Of a stretch of 64,000 bases of DNA, positions 52,558 to 61,229 are shown piece after piece. Where the stretch lies: positions 1,054,001-1,118,000 of the forward strand of contig NZ_LR134355.1 of the NCBI RefSeq assembly GCF_900637205.1, written 5' to 3'. This DNA is from Mycolicibacterium chitae (GTDB lineage: Bacteria; Actinomycetota; Actinomycetes; Mycobacteriales; Mycobacteriaceae). The stretch's first letter is position 1, and every line of letters starts with the position of its first letter. Made by a program: the position numbers and the translations under genes. The notes below the pieces were generated by a model that saw only the letters and a program-made list of their open reading frames with translations, did no database searches and was not told where the DNA came from.

Positions 52558-53370
52558 TCAGACGTCGGTGAAGTTGGGGCTGCGCTTCTCCTGGAAGGCC
52601 TGGATGCCCTCGGCGAGGTCGGGGGCCTGCAGCAGCTTGTGCTGGCCGGCGGTCTCGTGGGCCAGCGTGGTGTCCAGGGTGTCCAGCGTGGCGCCGTTGA
52701 TGGCCTTCTTGGTCTTGGCGTAGGCCACCGCGGGACCCGACATCAGGCGCTGGATCAGCTTGGTGGACTCGGCCTCGAGCGTGTCGGCGGGATACACCGC
52801 GCTGACCATGCCCCAGTCCAGGGCGTCGGCCGCGGACACCCGCTCGGCCAGCAGGGCCATCTTCATCGCCCGGATGCGGCCGATAGCGGCGGCCACCAGT
52901 GCGGAGGCGCCGCCATCGGGCATCAGGCCGATCTTGGTGAACGCCAACAGGAAGAAGGCCTTCTCCGAAGCCAGCACGAGGTCGCAGGCCAGGGCCACCG
53001 ACACCCCGATGCCCGCAGTCGGGCCCTGCACCACGGCCACCACCGGCCGGGGCATGTTGACGATCGCGCGGATGGCGCGGTTGCCCTCGTGCAGGGTTTC
53101 CATCGGCTCGTGACCGTCACCGGTGTCCTCGGCGCCGATCGCCGCCCCGGAGCAGAAGCCGCGTCCGGTGCCGCCGATGCGGACCACGCGCACGCGGGGA
53201 TCGGTGGCGGCGCGCTCCAGCGTGTCGGCCATGGCCGCGAATACCTGCGGGTTCACCGAGTTGAGGCTGTCCGGACGGTCGATGGTGATCGCCAGCACGC
53301 CGTCGGTCAGGTCGACAAGCAGGCCGTCGACCGGTGCGAGCGCGTCCAGGCCGGAGTCAGTGATCGTCAT
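52558..53370 (-). CDS. Crotonase-family enoyl-CoA isomerase/hydratase
   Basis: 270 residues. GRGFCSGAAIG forms the oxyanion hole. The next part reads PTAGIGVSVALACDLVLASEKAFFLLAFTKIGLMPDGGAS: the two hydratase glutamates are replaced (Ser and Thr/Lys), while the Asp in MPDGG is retained, as in isomerase-type members such as PaaG. So isomerisation is more likely than hydration. Leaderless by TATTGT 7 nt before the ATG. Divergent from mcr, matching M. tuberculosis echA10/echA11-mcr (Rv1141c-Rv1143). Confidence 0.88.
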   Translation of the reverse strand: MTITDSGLDALAPVDGLLVDLTDGVLAITIDRPDSLNSVNPQVFAAMADTLERAATDPRVRVVRIGGTGRGFCSGAAIGAEDTGDGHEPMETLHEGNRAIRAIVNMPRPVVAVVQGPTAGIGVSVALACDLVLASEKAFFLLAFTKIGLMPDGGASALVAAAIGRIRAMKMALLAERVSAADALDWGMVSAVYPADTLEAESTKLIQRLMSGPAVAYAKTKKAINGATLDTLDTTLAHETAGQHKLLQAPDLAEGIQAFQEKRSPNFTDV

Positions 53371-53377
53371 GCCAGAC

Positions 53378-53383
53378 ACAATA
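53378..53383 (-). promoter_or_regulatory. Putative -10 box, leaderless, crotonase gene
   Basis: Minus-strand TATTGT with a 7-nt spacer to the ATG at 53370. It fixes the start against a longer open frame to 53496. Confidence 0.55.
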
Positions 53384-53407
53384 GGGAACGCTTTCGCGCA
53401 ACCACAG

Positions 53408-53423
53408 CCCACCCGTCGGTTGG
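53408..53423. promoter_or_regulatory. CCWACYNNNNRGTWGG-class site in the echA/mcr divergent promoter
   Basis: CCCACCCGTCGGTTGG matches the pattern at 15 of 16 positions (third base C instead of A/T). It is 25 bp upstream of the crotonase -10 box and 60 bp before mcr. The weakest of the four copies, and the sequence is G/C-rich. Confidence 0.4.
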
Positions 53424-53483
53424 TTGGGCGGCGGTGGGATGATGCAGACCACACGGTTATCAAGGCTATGAAGGGCGGACACT

Positions 53484-54578
53484 GTGGCGGGACCACTTCA
53501 GGGATTGCGAGTCGTCGAACTGGCCGGGATCGGGCCCGGCCCGCATGCGGCGATGATTCTGGGCGACCTCGGCGCCGACGTGGTTCGCGTCGACCGGCCG
53601 TCGAAGGCTGCGAGTGTCGTCACCCCGCCGCGCGACGCCATGTTGCGCAACCGCCGGTCGGTGACCGCGGACCTGAAGTCCCCGGAGGGCAAGAAGTTCA
53701 TCCTGGATCTGGTCAGCAAGGCCGACGTGCTGATCGAGGGGTTCCGCCCGGGCGTCACCGAGCGCCTCGGCCTGGGGCCGGAGGACTGCGCCAAGGTCAA
53801 CGAGCGGCTGATCTACGGCCGGATGACCGGCTGGGGTCAGGACGGGCCGCGTGCGCTGCAGGCCGGCCACGACATCAACTACATCTCGCTCACCGGCGTG
53901 CTGCACGCCATCGGGCGCAAGGGTGAGCGGCCGGTGCCGCCGCTGAACCTCGCCGGTGACTTCGGCGGTGGTTCGATGTTCCTGCTGGTGGGCATTCTGG
54001 CCGCGCTGTGGGAGCGGCAGACCTCGGGCAAGGGGCAGGTGGTCGATGCCGCCATGGTCGACGGCTCCAGCGTGCTGAGCCAGATGATGTGGGCCTTCCG
54101 CGCCAGCGGCATGTGGTCCGACGAGCGCGGCACCAACATGCTCGACACCGGCGCCCCCTACTACGACACCTACGAGACCGCCGACGGCAAGTACGTCGCG
54201 GTGGGTCCGATCGAGCCGCAGTTCTACGCCGCCATGCTCGAGGGGCTGGGCCTGGACGCCGCCGACCTGCCCGATCAGAACGACGTCAGCGGCTGGCCGC
54301 GGCTCAAGGAGCTGTTCGCGCAGACCTTCGCCAAGCACGACCGCGACCACTGGGCCAAGGTGTTCGCCGGCACCGATGCGTGCGTGACCCCGGTGCTGTC
54401 CTTCGGCGAGGTGCTCGACGAGCCGCACATCGCCGAGCGGGACACCTTCTACGACTCCGGTGCCGACGGCCTGCAGCCCCGGCCGGCGCCCCGGTTCTCG
54501 CGGTCGCAGCCCGAGACGCCGACCCCGCCGCGCGCTGCCGGCGCCGACAACGACGCGGTGTTGCGCGACTGGGCCTGA
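53484..54578 (+). CDS. mcr: Alpha-methylacyl-CoA racemase
   Basis: Family III CoA-transferase-fold racemase that epimerises (2R)- and (2S)-methylacyl-CoA, needed to feed cholesterol side chains and methyl-branched acids into beta-oxidation. 364 residues. The catalytic pair His129 ([13 protein letters not shown]) and Asp159 ([10 protein letters not shown]) and the following Glu in VGPIEPQFY are all present, matching the characterised mycobacterial MCR with a small offset. GTG start. Synteny with Rv1143. Followed at 86 bp by the SDR gene. Confidence 0.94.
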   Translation: MAGPLQGLRVVELAGIGPGPHAAMILGDLGADVVRVDRPSKAASVVTPPRDAMLRNRRSVTADLKSPEGKKFILDLVSKADVLIEGFRPGVTERLGLGPEDCAKVNERLIYGRMTGWGQDGPRALQAGHDINYISLTGVLHAIGRKGERPVPPLNLAGDFGGGSMFLLVGILAALWERQTSGKGQVVDAAMVDGSSVLSQMMWAFRASGMWSDERGTNMLDTGAPYYDTYETADGKYVAVGPIEPQFYAAMLEGLGLDAADLPDQNDVSGWPRLKELFAQTFAKHDRDHWAKVFAGTDACVTPVLSFGEVLDEPHIAERDTFYDSGADGLQPRPAPRFSRSQPETPTPPRAAGADNDAVLRDWA

Positions 54579-54617
54579 CGCGGGTTGCGAACCGAGCGCC
54601 CGTTCGGACGCGTGCGT

Positions 54618-54623
54618 TATAGT
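54618..54623 (+). promoter_or_regulatory. Putative -10 box of the SDR-monooxygenase operon
   Basis: TATAGT, a close match to the strong mycobacterial -10. It lies 1 bp before the palindromic operator, so transcription should start within the operator and give a leader of about 35 nt. Confidence 0.6.
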
Positions 54624-54624
54624 C

Positions 54625-54640
54625 CCAACCAACCAGTAGG
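54625..54640. promoter_or_regulatory. CCWACYNNNNRGTWGG-class site at the SDR-monooxygenase promoter
   Basis: CCAACCAACCAGTAGG fits the pattern at all 16 positions, though its arms are only partly complementary (CCAAC and GTAGG). It lies on the expected transcription start, immediately downstream of the -10 box. Confidence 0.55.
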
Positions 54641-54664
54641 TAGAAGGCGAAAGGAACACGTCAG

Positions 54665-55417
54665 GTGGAGATCAAGGATTCGGTGGCAGTGGTGACCGGT
54701 GGCGCGTCGGGCCTGGGCCTGGCGACCACCAAGCGGCTGCTCGACCGCGGCGCGTCAGTCGTGGTGATCGACCTCAAGGGCGAGGAGGCCGTCAAGGAGT
54801 TGGGCGCGCGTGCCCGCTTCGTCGAGGCCAATGTCACCGATCCGGAATCGGTGTCCGCCGCGCTGGACGCCGCCGAGGAGATGGGCCCGCTGCGCATCAA
54901 CGTCAACTGCGCCGGCATCGGTACCGCCATCAAGACCCTGGGCAAGGACGGCGCCTTCCCGCTGGACGCGTTCACCACCGTCGTCCAGGTCAACCTGATC
55001 GGTACCTTCAACGTGCTGCGCCTGGCGGCCGAGCGGATCGCCAAGACCGAAGCCATCAACGGTGAAAAGGGCGTCATTATCAACACCGCGTCGGTGGCCG
55101 CCTTCGAGGGCCAGATCGGTCAGGCCGCGTACTCGGCCTCCAAGGGTGGCGTGGTCGGGATGACCCTGCCGATCGCCCGCGATCTCTCCCGCGAGCTGAT
55201 CCGCGTCTGCACCATCGCGCCGGGTCTGTTCAAGACCCCGCTGCTGGGCTCGCTGCCCGAGGAGGCGCAGAAGTCGCTGGGGCAGCAGGTGCCGCACCCG
55301 GCCCGCCTCGGGGACCCGGACGAGTACGGCGCGCTGGCGGTCCATATTGTGGAGAACCCGATGCTCAACGGCGAGGTGATCCGCCTCGACGGGGCGATCC
55401 GTATGGCGCCTCGCTGA
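54665..55417 (+). CDS. SDR, 17-beta-HSD10-like (Rv1144 type)
   Basis: 250 residues. TGGASGLG (residues 11-18), Asp in VVVIDLKGE favouring NAD, NCAGIG, catalytic Ser in [10 protein letters not shown] and YSASK. The variant with a long [30 protein letters not shown] region is typical of 3-hydroxy-2-methylbutyryl-CoA/17-beta-HSD10 enzymes, which oxidise short 2-methyl-3-hydroxyacyl-CoAs; that fits a neighbour to methylacyl-CoA racemase. GTG start. Followed at 18 bp by the monooxygenase; matches M. tuberculosis Rv1144 position. Confidence 0.92.
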   Translation: MEIKDSVAVVTGGASGLGLATTKRLLDRGASVVVIDLKGEEAVKELGARARFVEANVTDPESVSAALDAAEEMGPLRINVNCAGIGTAIKTLGKDGAFPLDAFTTVVQVNLIGTFNVLRLAAERIAKTEAINGEKGVIINTASVAAFEGQIGQAAYSASKGGVVGMTLPIARDLSRELIRVCTIAPGLFKTPLLGSLPEEAQKSLGQQVPHPARLGDPDEYGALAVHIVENPMLNGEVIRLDGAIRMAPR

Positions 55418-56434
<1,017 letters not shown>

Positions 56435-56470
56435 TCACCCGCGAGTACCGGTACGCCCGGTACCGACACG

Positions 56471-56511
56471 AAAAAGCCGGTGGCCACCGCGAAGGTGGTC
56501 ACCGGCTTTTT
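56471..56511 (+). terminator. Rho-independent terminator after the monooxygenase gene
   Basis: AAAAAGCCGGTGGCCACC pairs with the later GGTGGTCACCGGCTTTTT around a GCGAA loop, with one mismatch pair. A T-run ends it, and the A-run on the left makes it work on both strands. Textbook intrinsic form, which is uncommon in mycobacteria. Confidence 0.88.
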
Positions 56512-56593
56512 CACTTCCGGCACGAGGCCGGCACAGTACTCGTAGGGGCGTCACAAGATGACTGATGACGCCTTCCGCCGCGAGCTGACGAGG

Positions 56594-56722
56594 CTAGCTC
56601 GCCAGCGGCGGAAGCACCTCGTCGAACTGCTCCGAGGTGTCGCCCTCGACCAGGAAATCTCCGTGGTACAGAGCGTCGAAGTCAATCTTGATGACATCAG
56701 CGTTGGTGTCGTCGATCCACAT
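56594..56722 (-). CDS. Candidate 42-residue leaderless small protein
   Basis: Minus-strand frame from ATG (56720-56722) to TAG (56594-56596). The acidic peptide begins MWIDDTNADVIKIDFDAL and ends SEQFDEVLPPLAS. TACAGT lies exactly 7 nt before the ATG, the same leaderless layout as known genes of the window, and third positions are mostly G/C. It is alone in the 445-bp stretch 56435-56879, between the terminator and the DoxX gene; the rest of that stretch shows nothing else. No homologue known to me. The opposite strand has a 63-codon frame (56558-56749), judged less likely. Confidence 0.5.
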   Translation of the reverse strand: MWIDDTNADVIKIDFDALYHGDFLVEGDTSEQFDEVLPPLAS

Positions 56723-56729
56723 GACACTG

Positions 56730-56735
56730 ACTGTA
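56730..56735 (-). promoter_or_regulatory. Putative -10 box of the 42-residue ORF
   Basis: Minus-strand TACAGT with a 7-nt spacer (CAGTGTC) to the ATG at 56722. Confidence 0.45.
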
Positions 56736-56879
56736 TGGATCTCTATTAAGGAATCATTGAGTCACGATTCGGAAAATGATGGCAATTATTACTCCCGGGT
56801 AGGGAAACCCAGGTCGCCGGACCGACGACGTCCCGCTCCAACCGTCGTCGACGGGGCGAGCTGGCGGAAAAATCCCAGG

Positions 56880-57413
56880 TCAGCCCGCGGGTGTACTGAG
56901 GTGGATCGGGTTGGTTCCATTCAGTAGGACCCAGGTCGCCACGGCCGCCGCGACGGCGACCACCAGCAACGTCACCGAAACCAGTCGCGGCCAGGTATCC
57001 CGGCCCCACAGCCGCTCGTCCAGCGAGAAGGTGCCGGCCCCGGTGAACAACAGGGCCAGCGCCCCGAAGCCGATCAGGAACGGGACGTTGAACGGATCCG
57101 ACCAGAACGCGGCGCCCGAGACGTTGACCGCCCACGCGTCGATCATCGCCGCGAGCACGGCCATCGCGGCCAGCGGTGTCACCAGGCCCAGCAGCAGGCC
57201 GATGCCGCCCAGGCTCTCCGCGGCCGTCACCAGGAACGCGGCCAGTTGCGGCATCCGCCAGCCGCTCTGCTCCATGCTCTCGACCACCGTGCCGTAGTCG
57301 AAAAGTTTCAGCAGCCCGGCCTGCAGAATCGCCGCACCGATGGCAAAACGCAGCGCCAACAGGCCGAAATTGCGGCCTGACGTGGCGAGACGGGCATCGA
57401 ATTCAGTTGTCAT
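56880..57413 (-). CDS. DoxX family membrane protein
   Basis: 177 residues with four TM helices. It starts MTTEFDARLATSGRNFGLLALRFAIGAAILQAGLLKLFDYG, followed by AAFLVTAAESLGGIGLLLGLVTPLAAMAVLAAMI. Second DoxX protein of the window, clearly different from the one at 43.3 kb. TATTCT lies 8 nt before the ATG, so its mRNA has almost no leader. Divergent from mmpL. Role unknown; no thiosulfate genes nearby. Confidence 0.85.
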   Translation of the reverse strand: MTTEFDARLATSGRNFGLLALRFAIGAAILQAGLLKLFDYGTVVESMEQSGWRMPQLAAFLVTAAESLGGIGLLLGLVTPLAAMAVLAAMIDAWAVNVSGAAFWSDPFNVPFLIGFGALALLFTGAGTFSLDERLWGRDTWPRLVSVTLLVVAVAAAVATWVLLNGTNPIHLSTPAG

Positions 57414-57421
57414 GGGGGGTA

Positions 57422-57427
57422 AGAATA
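57422..57427 (-). promoter_or_regulatory. Putative -10 box of the DoxX gene
   Basis: Minus-strand TATTCT with an 8-nt spacer (TACCCCCC) to the ATG at 57413. Confidence 0.5.
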
Positions 57428-57607
57428 TGGGCGCCGAGCGCATAATGTAACCCTTAGTCAGGTGAACGGTCCGGGAGGGACCGGGGCTGCGAAGCGCGCG
57501 GGGAAGCCGTTGACGGCGTTAAGTTACCGTTGCTAATCTGCGTCCGCTCCAGCCCGCGAGTCTGTCGGCGCCGTGGGGGCCGTCGACTGCAAATGGGGGA
57601 GTAGCGG

Positions 57608-59893
57608 ATGCTGCACAGAATTGCCCGGCTGGCCATCGCCGCGCCGCGACGCATCGTCGCGTTCGCCGCGCTGCTCATGGTCGCCGCCGCGATCTTCGGA
57701 GTCCCGGTGGCCAAGAGCCTGTCCGCGGGCGGGTTCCAGGACCCGACGGCCGAATCGTCGAAGGCCACGCAGTTGCTCACCGAGAAGTTCGCGCGCGGCG
57801 ACATGCAACTGGTGTTCACCGTGGCCTCCGGCGCGGGGGCCGAGAGTCCCGCGGCGCGCGCCGCCGGGTTGGCCGTCATCGAGGCGCTCGAGGCCTCCCC
57901 GCACATCGCCTACGTCACCTCGACGTGGACGGTGCCGCCCACCGTGGCCGCCGACATGATCAGCACCGACGGGACCACCGGGCTCATCGTCGCCGGGATC
58001 AACGGCGGCGAGAGCTTCGCGCAGCGCTACGCCCAGGAGTTGGTCGACGCCATCAGCGCCTCGGTGCTGCCGCAGCACCCCGACGTCACCGTCACCCCGG
58101 GCGGGCAGGCCCTGGTCTACTCGCAGATCACCAAGCAGAGCGAACACGACCTGCTGCTGATGGAATCGATCGCGATCCCGCTGAGCTTCCTGGTGCTGGT
58201 CTGGGTGTTCGGCGGTCTGCTGGCCGCCGCGTTGCCGATGGCCGTGGGCGCGCTGGCCATCGTCGGATCCATGGCGGTCCTGCGGCTGGTCACTCAGTTC
58301 ACCGACGTCTCGATCTTCGCGCTCAACCTGACCATCGCCCTGGGGCTGGCGCTGGCCATCGACTACACGCTGCTGATCATCAGCCGCTACCGCGACGAGT
58401 TGGCCGACGGCGTCCCGGCCGAAGAGGCGCTGGTGCGCACGCTGGGCACTGCCGGGCGCACGGTGCTGTTCTCGGCGACGACGGTGGCGCTGTCGATGGC
58501 GGCGATGGTGCTGTTCCCGATGTACTTCCTGAAGTCCTTCGCCTACGCCGGTATCGCGACCGTGGCCTTCGCGGCCTTTGCGGCGGTGGTCGTGACGCCG
58601 GCCGCGATCGTGCTGCTCGGGTCGCGGCTGAACGCCTTCGATGTGCGGCGGCTGTTCCGCCGGCTGCTGGGCCGCCCTGACCCGCAGCCCAAACCGGTCG
58701 AGCAGCTGTTCTGGTATCGCTCGACGAAGTTCGTCATGCGTCGCGCGGTCTCCATCGGCCTGGCCGTCGTCGCGCTGCTGCTGTTGGCGGGCGCGCCCTT
58801 CCTCGGCGTGAAATGGGGCTTTCCCGACGACCGGGTGCTGCCCGCCGGCGCCTCGGCGCATCAGGTCGGCGATCAGCTGCGCAACGACTTCGCCGACACC
58901 TCTGACACCGCCGTCACCGTCGTTGTCCCGGACGCCGAGGGCCTGACGCCCGCGGACTTCGAGCGCTACGCCGCCGAGCTGTCCCGGGTCACCGATGTTA
59001 CGGCCGTGACCGCGCCCACGGGGACGTTCGTCGGCGGCAACCGGGTGGGGCCCCCGGCGGGTGCGACCGGAATGGCCGACGGCAGTGCGTTTTTGACCGT
59101 GGCCAGCGATGTGCCGCTGTTCTCCGACGCCTCCGAGCGTCAGCTCGACGGCCTGCATGCCGTCGCCGGACCGGGCGACCGGGCAGTGCAGCTGACCGGG
59201 ATCGCCCAGATCAACCGCGACAGCGTCGATGCCATCACCTCCCGGTTGCCGTTGGTGCTCGGGGTCATCGCGGTGATCACCTTCCTGCTGCTGTTCCTGC
59301 TGACCGGAAGTGTGGTCTTGCCGCTGAAAGCCCTAGTGCTCAACGTCCTTTCGCTGACCGCGGCGTTCGGTGCGCTGGTGTGGATCTTCCAGGAGGGCCA
59401 TCTCGGGGCCCTCGGCACCGCGCCGACCGGGACGCTGGTGGCCAACATGCCGGTCCTGTTGTTCTGCATCGCGTTCGGCCTGGCGATGGACTACGAGGTG
59501 TTCCTGATCTCGCGAATCCGCGAGTTTTGGTTGGCCAGTGGGCGCACCCGGGCCGACAACGACGAGAGCGTCGCGCTGGGGTTGGCCCGCACCGGGCGGG
59601 TGATCACCGCGGCGGCGCTGGTGATGTCGATCTCGTTCGCCGCGCTGATCGCCGCCCAGGTGTCGTTCATGCGGATGTTCGGGCTGGGGCTGACGTTGGC
59701 GGTGTTGGTCGACGCTACCCTGGTCCGGATGGTCCTGGTGCCCGCCTTCATGCACGTCCTCGGACGATGGAACTGGTGGGCCCCGAAACCTCTGGTGCGC
59801 CTGCACGAACGCATCGGCATCAGCGAATCCGGTGAACCCCGCCCGGCCGCCGCACCGTCGGATGCCGCCGAGACCAGGAAGGTGGAATCGTGA
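57608..59893 (+). CDS. mmpL: MmpL family RND transporter (MmpL13-like)
   Basis: RND-superfamily lipid or drug exporter, 761 residues, shorter than the 900-1000 of lipid-exporting MmpLs. Two halves each start with a TM helix, a periplasmic domain and five more TM helices. The proton-relay Asp-Tyr pairs of TM4 and TM10 are visible in LALAIDYTLLIISRYRDE and FGLAMDYEVFLISRIREF. Its position after mcr and the SDR matches M. tuberculosis mmpL13 (split there as Rv1145-Rv1146); here it is one intact gene. GGGAG precedes the ATG, and TAATCT about 70 bp upstream is a possible -10. Coupled to tetR by a GTGA overlap. Confidence 0.93.
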   Translation: MLHRIARLAIAAPRRIVAFAALLMVAAAIFGVPVAKSLSAGGFQDPTAESSKATQLLTEKFARGDMQLVFTVASGAGAESPAARAAGLAVIEALEASPHIAYVTSTWTVPPTVAADMISTDGTTGLIVAGINGGESFAQRYAQELVDAISASVLPQHPDVTVTPGGQALVYSQITKQSEHDLLLMESIAIPLSFLVLVWVFGGLLAAALPMAVGALAIVGSMAVLRLVTQFTDVSIFALNLTIALGLALAIDYTLLIISRYRDELADGVPAEEALVRTLGTAGRTVLFSATTVALSMAAMVLFPMYFLKSFAYAGIATVAFAAFAAVVVTPAAIVLLGSRLNAFDVRRLFRRLLGRPDPQPKPVEQLFWYRSTKFVMRRAVSIGLAVVALLLLAGAPFLGVKWGFPDDRVLPAGASAHQVGDQLRNDFADTSDTAVTVVVPDAEGLTPADFERYAAELSRVTDVTAVTAPTGTFVGGNRVGPPAGATGMADGSAFLTVASDVPLFSDASERQLDGLHAVAGPGDRAVQLTGIAQINRDSVDAITSRLPLVLGVIAVITFLLLFLLTGSVVLPLKALVLNVLSLTAAFGALVWIFQEGHLGALGTAPTGTLVANMPVLLFCIAFGLAMDYEVFLISRIREFWLASGRTRADNDESVALGLARTGRVITAAALVMSISFAALIAAQVSFMRMFGLGLTLAVLVDATLVRMVLVPAFMHVLGRWNWWAPKPLVRLHERIGISESGEPRPAAAPSDAAETRKVES

Positions 59894-60588
59894 CGAGCGG
59901 GGCAGCGCTGCGACGCGGCCGCCGACGCGCGCCACGCGGGTCCGGGGAGCGGCTGCGCGTCGAAATCCTCGACGCCACCACCGAATTGCTGCTGGAGAAC
60001 GGCCACGCCAAGGACGTCTCGATCCGGGCGGTCGCGGAACGGGTCGGGGTCACTTCGCCGTCGATCTACCTGCATTTCGCGGACAAGGACGCGCTGCTGG
60101 ACGCGGTCTGCGCGCGCTACTTCGAGACCCTGCACGACGAGATGCAACGGGCCGTGCAGGGGCAGGTCTCCACGCTCGAGGCGCTGCGGGCCCAGGGCCT
60201 GGCCTACGTGCGTTTCGCGATCGCCACCCCCGAGCTGTACCGTATCGCGACCATGGGAGAGGGCAGCCCGGGCAGCGACGTGGACGCCGCCTTGACGTCG
60301 TCGGCCTTCGTGCACCTGCGCGGCTCCGTCGAATCCCTGATTCGTGAGGGCATCTACCCGCCGGGGGATCCGACGACGCTGACGCTCGAATTGTGGACCG
60401 CGGCCCACGGGGTGGCGGCCATGCTGATCGCCAAACCGTATCTGCCGTTCGGGGATCCGATGACCTTTGCCGACAACGTATTGCGCGCGGTCTGTACCGG
60501 ACACATGACGGTCGGTATCGTCGGTGCCGACGCCGGCCCACAGGAAACGCTGCACTGGGTGCTCGACAACAAGGGAGCGCGCCGATGA
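59890..60588 (+). CDS. TetR family regulator, operon with mmpL
   Basis: 232 residues. HTH region LRVEILDATTELLLENGHAKDVSIRAVAERVGVTSPSIYLHFADKDALLDAV, then a TetR_C-like domain with FAIATPELYRIATMGEG. An N-terminal Arg-rich extension (RRGRRRAPRGSGE) precedes the HTH. GTG overlapping the mmpL stop. Since it lies in the operon, it most probably controls the mmpL promoter by feedback, though no clear palindrome was recognised there. Confidence 0.9.
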   Translation: MTSGAALRRGRRRAPRGSGERLRVEILDATTELLLENGHAKDVSIRAVAERVGVTSPSIYLHFADKDALLDAVCARYFETLHDEMQRAVQGQVSTLEALRAQGLAYVRFAIATPELYRIATMGEGSPGSDVDAALTSSAFVHLRGSVESLIREGIYPPGDPTTLTLELWTAAHGVAAMLIAKPYLPFGDPMTFADNVLRAVCTGHMTVGIVGADAGPQETLHWVLDNKGARR

Positions 60589-61229
60589 CACCAACCGAAG
60601 CTCAGCTGTCCCACCCGTTCTTCGCGCGGGTCTGGACACTGATGTCCGCGCACGAAACCGAGGAGCTCACCCGGTTGCGGCGGGCCAACCTCGCCGGCCT
60701 GACGGGCCGGGTGCTCGAGGTCGGCGCCGGCACCGGAACCAACTTCGCGCACTATCCCGATACGGTGACCCAGGTGGTGGCCGTCGAGCCCGAAGTGCAC
60801 CTGCTCGAACACGCCCAGGCCGCGGCCGCCGTCGCCCCCGTCCCGGTCAGCGTCAGCGGCCAGACCGTCGAAACCCTGGCGGACCCGGAGCCGTTCGACG
60901 CCGTGGTGTGTTCACTGGTGCTGTGCACCGTCGAACGGCCCGACGGGGTCCTCGCGCAGCTGTACGCCCAGCTTCGCCCCGGCGGCGAGGTGCGCTATCT
61001 GGAGCACATTGCCAGCGTGGGCTGGCGCGGTCGGCTGCAGCGGTTCGCCGATGCCACGGTGTGGCCGCGGATCTCGGGGAACTGCCACAGTCATCGCCAC
61101 ACCGAGCAGAGCCTGCGGACCGCGGGGTTCAGCATCGAGGACGCCCGGCGGGAATGGACGCTGCCCCGGTGGGTGCCGTTGCCGGTCGCCGAGTTCGCGC
61201 TGGGCCGCGCCGTCAAGCCGGCGGGCTGA
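60585..61229 (+). CDS. SAM-dependent methyltransferase (Rv1147-like)
   Basis: 214 residues. SAM motif GRVLEVGAGTGTNFAHYPDTVTQVVAVEPE, then VVCSLVLCTVERPDGVLAQLYAQLRPGGEVRYLEHIAS, the pattern of small lipid-type methyltransferases related to phosphatidylethanolamine N-methyltransferase. The last region HSHRHTEQSLRTAGFSIED is family typical. M. tuberculosis Rv1147 sits in the same place after mmpL13. ATGA overlap with tetR; its end overlaps the convergent glycosidase by 17 bp. Acceptor unknown, possibly a lipid handled by the pump. Confidence 0.88.
   Translation: MTPTEAQLSHPFFARVWTLMSAHETEELTRLRRANLAGLTGRVLEVGAGTGTNFAHYPDTVTQVVAVEPEVHLLEHAQAAAAVAPVPVSVSGQTVETLADPEPFDAVVCSLVLCTVERPDGVLAQLYAQLRPGGEVRYLEHIASVGWRGRLQRFADATVWPRISGNCHSHRHTEQSLRTAGFSIEDARREWTLPRWVPLPVAEFALGRAVKPAG

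Noticed and set aside
56558..56749. 63-codon plus-strand frame in the 56.4-56.9 kb gap
   Set aside because: No RBS or -10 in the right place and poor third-position bias; the opposite-strand 42-residue ORF has a leaderless promoter.
57468..57482. Small hairpin GGTCC-GGGAG-GGACC upstream of mmpL
   Set aside because: A five-base stem in GC-rich DNA is expected by chance, and it has neither T-run nor known riboswitch context.
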